A model generated the notes under the pieces. It ran no database searches and had not been told where the DNA came from. It saw only the letters and a list, made by a program, of their open reading frames with translations. A program made the position numbers and the translations under genes. 64,000 nt of DNA, from positions 4,402,001-4,466,000 of the forward strand of contig OY969783.1 in the NCBI GenBank assembly GCA_963702995.1, read 5' to 3'. The first letter of the stretch is position 1. Each line of letters starts with the position of its first letter. Source of the stretch: MFD04580-c1 sp963702995 (GTDB lineage: Bacteria; Planctomycetota; Phycisphaerae; Tepidisphaerales; Tepidisphaeraceae). Below, piece after piece: positions 44,050 through 54,461 of the stretch.

Positions 44050-45722
44050 CTATTTCGCAGGTTCGTCCGGGCGAGCGGCCGCCGGATTATCGGGGCGCGG
44101 AGATGGCTCGCTCTGCGAAGGCTCGCCGGTCGGTGTCTCTCTGGCGCTCGCGGCTCGGTTGCGACGCCGACGGATTGGACGAGATCGCGGAAGCGCCACA
44201 GTTCCGTCAACCGGTAGCCCGAGAAGCGGCCGAGCAGGAGCATGGCCGCGATCGTGAACAGGTGCGCTTCGGGGTAGGCGAGGACGACGCGGCCGACGGT
44301 GTCCCATTCCAGCACCAGGTAACAACAGATCGCCACGCAAACCGTGGCGAAGAGGAGCCGCAAGGCGTACACGGGGCTGTCCTCTTCACTGGCGAGGTAG
44401 AAGCGTTCGACCGTCATGGTGAGGATGACCATCGGCAGGATGACGGCCTGGCGCTGGGGGTGAGGTTGAAGAAGTCTAGCAGCGAGACGTTGAAGACGAT
44501 GACCAGGACCACCAGCGTCAGCATCGCCCCAAGTCTCGGGACCAGGAGCAGTTTCAGGCGGTCGAGCAGCGATCGGCTCGCCAGGCCGATGACCAGGACG
44601 AGGACGAACGTCACCAGCCCCGTCGCCCAGTTCGCATAGACGAAGCTGAGGGCAAGCAGCGTCGGCGTGAACGTGCCGAAAGTGCGCACGCCGATCACGG
44701 TCCGGACGATCGCGGTCACCAGGGCGCCCAGTGGCATCAGGAGCAGGATCGACAGCGGCTGATGCATCTCCACCGGGAGGCGCGTGAGGTCGAGGATGGC
44801 CGTGAAGCGCTGCCGCCCCGACCGCAGCGCGCCCGGGCCAGGCGGCAGGCGGGTCACCGAGAACGACGTCTGGAGCGATGGGATCTCAGCTCCATTGACG
44901 ACTTCGAGCCCGTCGTGGCGGATCGGGACGTAATTGATCGGCATCGTGCCCGCCAGGCCGTCCACGGGGCTGTAGGGGGACCAGCCCTTGTCGGTCAGGA
45001 CTTCGACCCATTCGCGGGTGGGGAGCGGGTCGGTCGCCTCGTCGATCCGGAAGCCGGTGACCAGCCGGGCGGGCAGTTTCAACTGGCGGCAGAGCGTCAC
45101 CATGGCCCGAGCGCGAGCCAATGGCGTGCCGGCGCTGGCGGAGCGCGCTGATGACGTCGTTCGGCAAATCCACGCGCGGGGAGAGGCCCGTGGCGCAGAA
45201 ATCATAGATCGATCGCACCGGGTCGGCGCCGGCGGGGAGGTGCAGGTCGAGGAGGGCCGCCCGGACGATCGGGTCCTCCACCGGCAGTGTGTTGGTTGGC
45301 TGGAGGTAGACGTTGCGCTCTTCCGCGGTCCTGGGGATCACTGTCTCCCGCGGCCGCCAAAGGGGCTTGGGGCTCAGGTGCAGGTCGAAGCGGGCGGTCA
45401 GCGTGTGGTCGCCGACAGTCCCGGCGACCAGGGAGACCTCGCGGGCGATCTGCCGGGTCGATCGCAAGTGCCCGGCGGACAGGCCGGAGTAGAGGATGTC
45501 TTCATGGAAGAGCCGGACGTGGGGGGTGTCGATGGGGATGGCGACGCGCAGCTTGGCGCCGGGGTGGTTGGCGGTGAACTTCGCCCGGTAGGTGATGCGC
45601 CACAGGGTGTCGTCGCCGCTCACGGTCAATTGCTGGCGGCTGTGGTAGCGGATCGCAATGCAGGTCGCCCCGGCCAATACCAGCATTCCCGCGACGAGGC
45701 GGGTCGCGCGCTTCAGGTTCAT
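44050..45722 (-). CDS. Inactive transglutaminase fused to seven membrane helices (frame breaks near 45135, 44451 and 44170)
   Basis: About 557 residues in pieces. The N-terminus has one membrane anchor (TRLVAGMLVLAGATCIAIRY), then a periplasmic beta domain (GDDTLWRITYRAKFTANHPG) and a transglutaminase-like fold (DPVRSIYDFCATGLSPRVDL, then in the next frame ARARAMVTLCRQLKLPARLV, REWVEVLTDKGWSPYSPVDG). The seven helices include PLSILLLMPLGALVTAIVRT, LLALSFVYANWATGLVTFVL, LTLVVLVIVFNVSLLDFFNL, and after the second break VILTMTVERFYLASEEDSPV, ALRLLFATVCVAICCYLVLE and AHLFTIAAMLLLGRFSGYRL. The catalytic Cys is not where an active enzyme has it. The start ATG overlaps the peptidase stop (ATGA, 45719-45722). 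It probably binds or presents a peptide between its two partner enzymes. Confidence 0.85.
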
Positions 45723-46405
45723 CGCGGGGGGCTCTCCTGCGGGATGGGCGCGTCGGCCGCGGGCTTGGCCGAAACGCCCGATCCGTCGGGCGGCGCCAGG
45801 TTGGCCCGAGTCACGTCCACCAGGAACAGGCCGGAGAGTGTATTTCGCCCGATCAGCAAGGGGAAGTCCATCTTCGAGCGGTCGGTAAGGGTGACCTCGG
45901 TCGTCACCGTCCGATGTCCGATGCGGATCTCCATCTGGATGACCGGCCGCTTCTCCGATTCTCCGTTGGAGGAGCGGACCATTTGCCAGGTGATGATATG
46001 CCGGACGAGCCGCTGGCCTCCCATGATGTCGGGGAGCTTGAATTCGGCGACGCGGGTGCCGCGGTTGGTCTTCAGCTCGCGGGCATCAAGGGAGGACATC
46101 GCCGCGCCGGTATCAATCCGGGCGGGGGCCAGGATCTCTTTGTCGGGTGAGATCGGGATCGCCACTTTCTCGATCGCGCCCAGCATCGTCATCGGCTGCG
46201 TGGCGGCGGGCAGGTCGGCGGGCTGTGTTGTTTTCACGAACAGGGGTAGCGTTGGCCGGACGGTCTCCGACAGCTCTTTTTCGTCATCCGACATAGAGGG
46301 GGGTTCCGAGGGTCGGCGCTCGGTGAACGTCAACAGCAGGACGGCGCCCAGGATGACGAGGAAGACGAGCAGGGGGGCAACCGGTGCGAACGACGGTCGG
46401 CTCAT
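45719..46405 (-). CDS. Membrane-anchored retropepsin-like peptidase (RimB/ATP-dependent zinc protease family, PF05618)
   Basis: 228 residues. One N-terminal membrane helix (APLLVFLVILGAVLLLTFTE), a Thr/Pro-rich linker to about residue 75, then the PF05618 domain: IEKVAIPISPDKEILAPARI leading to the active-site Asp in RIDTGAAMSSLDARE, RPVIQMEIRIGHRTVTTEVT and FPLLIGRNTLSGLFLVDVTR. The family was first named for zinc, but structural work on RimB supports a retropepsin-like aspartic fold; RimB trims oligoglutamate made by RimK. It is the first gene of the operon and overlaps the transglutaminase-like gene by four bases. The predicted location puts the active site in the periplasm. Confidence 0.9.
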   Translation of the reverse strand: MSRPSFAPVAPLLVFLVILGAVLLLTFTERRPSEPPSMSDDEKELSETVRPTLPLFVKTTQPADLPAATQPMTMLGAIEKVAIPISPDKEILAPARIDTGAAMSSLDARELKTNRGTRVAEFKLPDIMGGQRLVRHIITWQMVRSSNGESEKRPVIQMEIRIGHRTVTTEVTLTDRSKMDFPLLIGRNTLSGLFLVDVTRANLAPPDGSGVSAKPAADAPIPQESPPR

Positions 46406-47087
46406 GCTTTGATCACCGGCGAAAAAGAAAACGACCCGTTCACACCGTTACTACCCTGCGGCCGCCGCCGTGTTCTGCCGAAGTTGTACCCACCCGCGAA
46501 GGACGCGTGCAAACTCTCGAACGCCACAGCGCTCGTCCGCCGCTCCAACTGAATGGAGCGAAGTGGAGGGTCAAGGCCCCCAATCCGAAGGAATCGTCCC
46601 GAGGGAAAAAGAGGAAACCGCGATCAATCGCCAGCGACGTTTTCCGCGCGTCGTATCGGGTCCGTCATGCGCGGGAACAGGGCGAGCCCGCGCCATCTGC
46701 ACGAAAACTGCGCGAGGAACGCGAGAGTGACGCCGGATCAGGATACACCCGTCTATAAACGATAACTATTTCCAGATACTCGCTTTAACCCTGCTTGTTC
46801 CGTGGGCATGCTCTGAAATCTCTAGTCTGGCACCTGCTTCGCTTTAAGGAAACGCGTAGCCATCATCGAATGGCCGCGAGTGAGTGTTTCACTCGGACAC
46901 AGTTTAGAGCGCGGTTGGTTCCCACGGGCAGGCGCCGCCCGCAGACGGTCTGCGGGCGGTGCGTTGTCCGGGGGTTCGCCGCGGCAGTGAGCGACCCCGA
47001 CTCCATGAACTCGATTTAATCAATCGGTGCTGTTGCGGAGATTTCCGCCCTTCAGCGCCATTCACAAGCCTCGTTTCCTCCTCCGCC
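46406..47087. other. Long gene-free region with one hairpin
   Basis: 682 bases (part of a 1-kb gap before the giant protein) without a credible gene. The one clear structure is a palindrome at 46935-46959 (CCGCCCGCAGAC / GTCTGCGGGCGG). The block around 46740-46900 is noticeably AT-richer (GATAACTATTTCCAGATACT) and could hold a promoter, for instance for an RNA ending at the terminator at 47088-47127. No match to tmRNA, RNase P RNA, SRP RNA or 6S RNA core sequences was seen by eye. Confidence 0.5.
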
Positions 47088-47127
47088 AAGCCGCACACCA
47101 CCTACCCTCCGGTGTGCGGCTTTTTTT
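47088..47127 (+). terminator. Strong rho-independent terminator with no gene before it
   Basis: A 12-bp stem (AAGCCGCACACC with GGTGTGCGGCTT), an 11-base loop and a run of seven T. It is one of the best terminators in the window, yet the preceding 680 bases on the same strand encode no protein. It therefore marks either a small RNA or a leader/attenuator of the giant gene that starts about 280 bases later. Confidence 0.85.
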
Positions 47128-47408
47128 GTCCCTCCGCCTCATCCCGACTCAACTGCCGCGGCCGATGCGCTGCCCCCGCGACCGCGGCGTTAGCACGCTG
47201 GCGCGCCCGCTGCCGGCTTCCCAAACGCGATCTCCGCACCGCTCCGATAAACCGATGAGCGGTACGGTTGGCAGACCCGTTTTTGCTGGGCGTCAAGGCA
47301 CGTCGGCTATTGCGGGCGGATCACTTCATTGCGGCGGACATCCGGCCGATTCTGCGCCATGCGGAGTTGCCTTGGCGAGCGGTTCGCTGGAGGCGGCTCG
47401 GTACGGGA

Positions 47409-50400
47409 ATGGTGCGGATGTCGCCACAGTGCAGGGCATACAAGCGACTCGTATCGCTCTACCGGCGTCTGCTGCGCCGCGGCGCGGTCCAGGCGCGTCT
47501 CTGGTCGCGCGCCGCACGGAGGCACGCGGCCTCGCTTCTGCGCGTCCATGTCGAGGCGCTTCAGCCGCGGATGCTGACCAGCGCGACGCCGTTCATCGCC
47601 ACCGGCCCCCTCGCGAGAGCCCATCCCGCGATCGATCAGCCTTCGCCCGCGGCCGCGCCAGCGACGGCGCAACCCAGCGCAACCTCCAATGGGATCCCCG
47701 GCCCCCAGGCGTTCGCGGGGCTCGGCGGCGCGGCGTCGGGGGCCGCCTTCAGTTCGTTCCCACCGATCGCGGCGGCCCATGTTGCCGAGGCTCGACCCCC
47801 GGCCGGCGCGCCGGGCTTGGGTCAGGCTTGGCGGCGGCCGCCCCGACGCTTGTCGTTCAAGGTACGAACGCCACGCCGACGGTGTCCGGGTCGGAGACGC
47901 TGGTGAACACGGCGACGACCGGCGGCAACCAGCAGCTCCCGGCGGTGGCCAGCGATCGATCGGGGAATTTTGTCGTCGTGTGGGAGGATGGGGCGAGCGG
48001 TGGGCAGGTGAACGCGCAGTCATTCAGCGCGTCGGGGGCGCCCGCGAGCGGCCAGTTCACCGTGAACACGGCGGGTGCCGGGGGCAACCCCAACCCGTCG
48101 GTCGCGATGAACGCCTCCGGGAATTTCGTCGTCTCCTGGGAAAGCGGCGGCTCTTCCGTCTATGTGAAAACGTATTCCGCCTCCGGCGTGGCGCAAACGG
48201 CCGACGTGCTGGTGACCAATCAAAGGAACGGCAGTTCTTCCGCCCCTGTCGCAATGGCGGCCGACGGTTCATTCGTCGTCGCCTACGTCGGGAGCGGCAC
48301 ATCGGCGAACAAGAGCATCTACCTCCAGCGCTTCGATCCGACGGGCGCCGCGGTCGGCGCCGCCTCGCTTGTCAGCGGCGCGTCGTCGCACGGGAAGGTG
48401 ACCGCGCCATCCGTCGCCATCGACGCCGAGGGCGATGCTGTGGTCGCGTGGGTTGACACGACATCCGGGTCGCTGGTCAAGGCCGCGCTGGCGCCGGCTG
48501 CCATGCCCGTGGCCGCGGAGTTCCAGGTCGCAAGCCTCGGCGCGGATCAGCAGAGCCAGCCATCGGTGGGGGTTGACGCGCTGGGGAACTTTGTCATCGC
48601 CTTCATCAATTCGGGGAACGCGCCGGGCGTCTACTGCGGCCGATTTGCCGCGAGCGGTGCATCTCTGGACACCGGGCCCAACCTGATCAGCTCCCCTAAC
48701 AACGTCACGCAATCGAGCCCGGCCGTTGCAGTTCGCGAGGACGGGAGCTACCTGATCGCCTGGACGGCCGGGAACAACCTTGACGGGAACAACAACGGCG
48801 TCTTTGCCCGAAGCTTCAATGCGGACGGCTCAGCGAGTTCCTCGCAGTTCCTGGTCAACACGACGACGCAGAACAACCAGCAGGACGCGGCCGTCGCGTT
48901 TCGAGGCGGGAATGCCGTCGTCGCCTGGGACGGAAACGGGCCGGGCGACTCGAACGGCGTCTTCGTCCAGCGGTACACGATGCCGCAGAACGTCAACCAG
49001 CCCCCGATCATCACGGCCCCGGGACAGCAGACGACCCAGACCAACAGCACGCTAAGGTTCTCAGCGGCCGCCGGCAACGCGATCGCGATCGCCGACATCG
49101 ATTCGTACGGCGGCCTCGAGACCGTGCGGCTTGATGCGTCGAACGGGACGCTTTCCCTCTCGGGGACGCAGGGGTTGAGCTTTACGTCGGGCACGGGCAC
49201 GAGCAATTCATCAATGATCTTCACGGGGCGGCTTACGGCCATCGACGCCGCGCTCGACGGGATGACGTTCGTCGGCGCCTCGGGCTACCTTGGGCCCGCT
49301 TCAATCCAGATCCAGGCCAACGATCAGGGGAACACCGGCAGCGGCGGGGCGCAGACGACGACGGCTTCCGTCGCGGTAGCGGTTGACGACGCGCCGCCGC
49401 AGGTCGCGACACCTGCCGCTGCGACGCCGAGCCCCGTCACCGGCAACACCGCCAACCTCAGCGTCCTGGGGTCGGACCCCTCGGGCGAGCAGAACCTCAC
49501 TTATACGTGGACGACGGTCGGTACGCCGCCGGCGGCCCTCACCTACAGCCTCAACGCGAGCAACGCCGCCAAAAGCACGACCGCGACCTTTACAAAAGCC
49601 GGGGCCTACCGCTTTCTCGTGACGATCACCGATGCCGAAGGCTCCAGCGCGACGTCGCCAGTGACCGTCTCCGTTAGTCAAACGCTCACTTCGATCGGCG
49701 TCGCCCCCTCGAGCGTGACGCTCGATGAGAACGCCCGGCAGCAGTTCATTGCGACTGCTTATGACCAGTTCGCGGCGCCTCTGTCGCCGCAGCCGACTTT
49801 CGCCTGGTCGATCGCGTCAGGCGGCGGCGCCGTTACGTCAGCGGGCCTCTACACGGCGCCGGGCTCGGGCGTGACAGGGCCGGTGAGCCTTGCCGCGACG
49901 AGCGGCGCGGTTCACGGCAATGCGTCGATCCAAGTCGTGAACGCGACGCCGACCGTGGCCGCCCCGGCGTCGGCCTCCCCTGCGACAGTCACGGCGGCGA
50001 CGACCACGCTGTCGGTCCTGGGGGCGGATGACGGCGGCGAGTCAAACCTGAGCTACCGGTGGGCGACCACCGGGATGCCACCGGCCGCCGTTTCGTTCTC
50101 GGCGAACGGGACAAACGCGGCCAAGAATACGGTGGCGACGTTCACCAAGGCGGGCGCTTATTCGTTCGTGGTGACGGTGACCGACGCTTTGGGCGCGGCG
50201 GTCACCAGCAGCGTCAACGTGATGGTCAGCCAGACCGCGACGATCGTCAGCGTTTCACCGACAGCGGCCGCGCTGAACCTGGATGCGACGCGGCAGTTCA
50301 CGGTGGCGGCGCGAGACCAGTTCGGGGCTGCGATCGTTAGCCCGCAAGGAGTGGCCTGGTCCGTGAGCGGCGTCGGATCCGTCAGCCCCGGCGGGCTGTA

Positions 50401-53400
50401 CACCTCCGGCGCGGCGCCCGGCACCGCCACAGTCAATGCATCGATCGGCGCCGCGTCATCCCCTTCGTCAGCCGTCACCGTGACCAACGCGACGCCTACC
50501 GTTGCGGCGGCCGCAACCGCATCGTCAAACCCTGTGGACAGCACCAGCGTGGCCTTGTCGGCCCTGGGCGCTGACGACGGCGGCGAGGGAAACCTCACTT
50601 ACACATGGGCCACAACGGGCTCCGTGCCGGCCGCCGTCAGCTTCTCGGGGAATGGAACAAACGCCGCGAAAAACACCGTCGCGACGTTCACTAGCGCGGG
50701 GAACTATACGTTCAGGGTGACGATCAGAGACGCGCAGGGGGCGAGCGTCAGCAGCAGCGTGGGCGTCACGGTGAACGCGGCCTTGAGCCGCATCAGCGTT
50801 TCACCGCCGTGGTCGTTCATCAACGAGTACACGACGCAAAATTTCGCGGCCGTCGCCTACGACCAGTTTGACACCGCGCTGGCGTCGCAGCCGGTCTTTA
50901 CGTGGTCGGTCGTCGGCGTCGGCACCGTCACGCAGGCGGGGTTGCTGGGGCTTCTGGGGCAGGTGCTTCCCGGCGGGTCTTACAACTCGGGCGGAACGCC
51001 GGGCGCGGCGTTGGTTGGGGCCAGCTTCGGCGGCGTCACAGGTCTCGCGAGCGTGTGGGTGGCCAACGCCGCCCCGACGATCGCCACGCCGGCCGCCGCA
51101 TCTCCCAACCCTGTCGCGGGGGCGTCCACAGCGCTGTCAGTGCTCGGGGCCGACAGCGGCGGCGAACAAAACCTGACCTACACTTGGACGACCATTGGGA
51201 ACGCGCCGGCGGCCGTGGCATTCTCGTCCAACGGCACGAACGCTTCCAAGAACACCATCGCGACGTTTACGCGGCCCGGCAATTACACGTTCAGGGTCAC
51301 CGTCGCCGACCCGGGCGGCCTGACCGCGACGAGCACCGTTTCCGTCGCCGTCAACCCGACCCTCACAACGATCGACGTGTCACCCGGCTCGGCCACGACG
51401 GCCGAGAATGGTCGGCAACAGTTTTCCGCCGCCGCGATCGACCAGTTCGGCTCGGCGCTCGTGCCGCAGCCGGCGTTCGTCTGGACGTTGCCGTCGGGGA
51501 CCGGCTCGGTAAGTTCGTCGGGAGTCTATACGGCGATGACAACGCCTGGCGCCGCGACCGTCCGCGCGAGCTCGGGCTCCGTTTCCGGCAGCGCGACCGT
51601 GACCGTCATCAACGCAGCGCCGACAGTCGTCACCGCGGCGGCCGCCTCGCCGGCAGTCGTCACCGGGACGAACAGTACGTTGAGCGCCCTGGGCACGGAC
51701 GACGGCGGCGAGGCCAACCTCGTCTATTCCTGGGCGCTGCAAGGGTCCGCCCCCGCTCCGGTCAGCTTCTCCGTCAACGGGACGAACGCCGCGAAGAATA
51801 CGACAGCGACCTTCTCCAAGCCTGGCACCTATAACTTCCGCGTGACCATGACCGACGCAGGCGGCCTGAACGCGACGAGCACGGTGACCGTCGTGGTCAA
51901 CGCGACACTTTCCTCGTTGATCGTCTCGCCCGGGTCGGTGACGCTGAACGAGGGCGGGCAACAGCAGTTCACCGCGGTCGCGTTGGATCAGTTTGGCGGT
52001 GCGCTCCCAACCCAGCCTTCCTTTGCATGGGGCCTGCCCGCGGGGGTCGGTTCGATCGACGCCGGCGGGCGCTGCACAGCGCCGCTGGGCCCCGGCACCG
52101 CGACGGTCAGAGCCGCAACGGGTGGCGTTCGCGGGTACGCGGCCGTCACCGTCGCGAATGGCGCGCCGACGGTCGCCCAACCGGCGGCCGCCTCTCCGTC
52201 CGCGGTTACCGCCACAACGACGCAACTGAGCGTGCTCGGAGCGGATGACGGCGGTGAGCCCAACCTCGTCTACACCTGGGCGACGACAGGGCCGACGCCC
52301 GGGCAGGTCGCCTTCTCCGCCAACCGATCCAACGCGGCGAAGACGTGCGTCGCGACGTTCGCCGCCCCTGGTGCGTACACGTTCCAGGTGACGATGACTG
52401 ACGCTGACGGGCTTTCAACGACCAGCACGGTCGGCGTGACGGTCAGCCCGACCCTCAATACCATCGCGGTCACGCCGACTTCGGCGAGCGTGGTCCAGGG
52501 GCAGGGCCGACAGCTCATCGCCACCGCATACGACCAGTTCGGCAACGTTCTGGCGGCGCAACCTCAGTTCACCTGGGCGATAACGACGGGGATGGGGGCG
52601 GTTGATCCGACGGGCACATACACGGCCGCGGCGCAGCCGGAGGCGGATGTCGTCACCGCCAGCAGCGGAGTGGTTTCAGGGTCGGCGTCCATCCAGGTGG
52701 TCGGCCCGCCGAACCATCCGCCCGTGCTTTCGCTGCCGATCACCCTGGCCACGCCGAAGGATACGCCGCTCCTCTCCAGGTCTGCCGACGGAGACCCGAT
52801 TTTCGCATCGGATCCGGACGCGGGGGGCGGGAGCGAGCAACTGACGATCAACGTTACGCACGGTTCGCTGACCCTTTCGGGTATGGCTGGGCTCTCGTTC
52901 TCACAGGGGACCGGTGTTGGCGATACGGCCATGACGTTCACCGGCACGATAGGAGCGATCAATGCCGCACTGGAGGGGGCGCGGTTCACTCCGGCGCCGC
53001 GCTTCACCGGTGCGGCCGCCATCCGCTTCACCTTAACCGACCAGGGGAACACCGGCAGCGGCGGCCCGCAGTCGGTGATCGGAGAACTGTCCATCAACGT
53101 CACGCCCGTTGCCAACGACCCGCCAAGCGTCGGCACGACGCCCGGCGCCGCTCCGTTCACGGATGGGGCGGGCCCATCATTGTTGACGCGGGGTTGACGG
53201 TCCTGTCGGCGAGGCCTCTGCGCGGTGCGACGGTATCGATCGTCGCGGCGTACGCGCCGGGGCACGACGCGCTCCAGTTTACGAACACGGGCAACATCAG
53301 CGGTGTTTGGGATGGCGCGAGCGGCACGCTCACCCTCTCCGGCGACGGCTCGGCGTTGGACTACCAGGCGGCGCTTCGGTCGGTGACATACGTCTTCACC

Positions 53401-54377
53401 GGCGGCCATCCGATCGATCGGGCGCGGCAGGTGTCGATCGCGGTCGAGGACGACATCGGCGTCGGGCCGGCGTCGCTCAGGGCGATCAGCCTGATCGCGC
53501 CGCCCCTGCCTTCGACCCCGACCCCGGCGGCGACGACATCGCCCGGTGCCAATGCGCTTGGAGGCGACGGCGCGCTCCCGATCCTTCCGTCGCCGACCCT
53601 TCCGTCGCCGGCTATTCCGTCGTCGGCCGCGTTGGGGACTTCAGATCGCGGTGCGGCGCAGGCGCCGTCCGCGGCAGCCGGCGGCGGGGGTGGGCAGGTG
53701 CCGGCGCTGAAGGCGGGCGCGACGGGGATTGTCCCCCCGTCCGCACCGGCGGCGACGGTCGCAGGGCGCGGCGCACTGGCCGGCTCCGTTGTGGGGCCGC
53801 AGCCGGCGGGGCTCAAGCGGGACGGAGTGGCCGACCTGTTATCGGCCGCACAACAACGCCCGCGCGCCGCGACGGACGCCGGCGGACTGAACCTCTCGCG
53901 GCGCGCCGACGCCTTATCGTTCGATAACGGTGCTTCCGTCTCGGATGGTCCCGCCGCGGCCCTTGGGGTGGCCGGCGGAGTCGATCCCGGCGGGGCACGC
54001 GGGCCGGCGGCGGTGGGCGGGCCGAATGGCGCCAGGGGGCGCGGGGGCTTCGCGACTCGAAGGGCCGCCCGCGGGAGGAGGCGGCAATCCCCAATGACAG
54101 CGCCATGTGGAATGAGCTGGACGGCCTGCGCGAAAAGATGAATTCGGACGTCAAAGGGCACGTGATGGCCGGCACGGCGAGCTTCGTCTCCGCCGGCGCA
54201 ACCGTCGCTTACCTCCTGTGGGCGCTGCGGGCGGGCTCGCTGCTCAGCAGCATGGTGTCCTCCCTGCCGGCGTGGAACATGGTGGACCCGCTCCCGATCC
54301 TGGACGAGCCGGGCGCGGGGGGCGGCGAAAATGACGATGACAAAGAGGACGAAGGGATCGAGTCGCTCGTCGAGTAA
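47409..54377 (+). CDS. Giant secreted repeat protein with LEPR-like motif, Ig/PKD-type repeats and C-terminal membrane anchor (three frame breaks)
   Basis: About 2,320 residues. The start is uncertain (ATG 47409 or 47418; TTG 47268 also possible). The basic N-terminus leads to VHVEALQPRMLTSATPF, a version of the planctomycete LEPR/LLSA export-linked motif. Frame changes (each net -1) lie near 47825, at GGGCCC 53171-53176 and near 54070. Order: a propeller-like region of about 55-residue repeats (LPAVASDRSGNFVVVWEDGA and similar) to ~48990; a cadherin-like domain; six tandem ~182-residue units (49387-52700); another cadherin-like domain (LSLPITLATPKDTPL, ALQFTNTGNISGVWDGASGT); a Pro/Ala/Gly-rich segment; then AGATVAYLLWALRAGSLLSS and SLPAWNMVDPLPILDEPGAG with an acidic tail. 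Likely a cell-surface adhesin or scaffold anchored by its C-terminus. Confidence 0.85.
49387..52700 (+). repeat. Six tandem ~546-bp coding repeats in the giant protein
   Basis: Unit boundaries (the NATPTV-type phrase) fall near 49387, 49939, 50485, 51064, 51611 and 52157, ending near 52700. Each unit pairs a PKD-like domain (LSVLGADDGGE.NLTYTW, FSANGTNAAKNTVATFTKAG) with a Big-2-like domain (SPGSVTLNEGGQQQFTAVAL, DQFG). Unit three is longer by about 33 bases (GLLGLLGQVLPGGSYNSGG). DNA identity between units is moderate, so the duplication is old. Confidence 0.9.
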
Positions 54378-54461
54378 GGCGGGCGGACGCCGCGGCAACC
54401 CTGCGCGGCGCGAGCGACAACCGGCCGCCTGCGGCCGCCGAACGAGTCCGGGAACCAACGC

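Noticed and set aside
46795..47019. Possible small ORF or known structural RNA (tmRNA, RNase P RNA, SRP RNA, 6S RNA)
   Set aside because: No conserved core sequence of these RNAs is visible, and the ORF lacks a ribosome binding site and protein-like composition.
54105..54377. Stand-alone 90-residue membrane protein
   Set aside because: The frame joins the end of the giant protein after one base. The helix plus SLPAW..DPLPIL ending fits a C-terminal anchor, and no ribosome binding site precedes the internal ATG.
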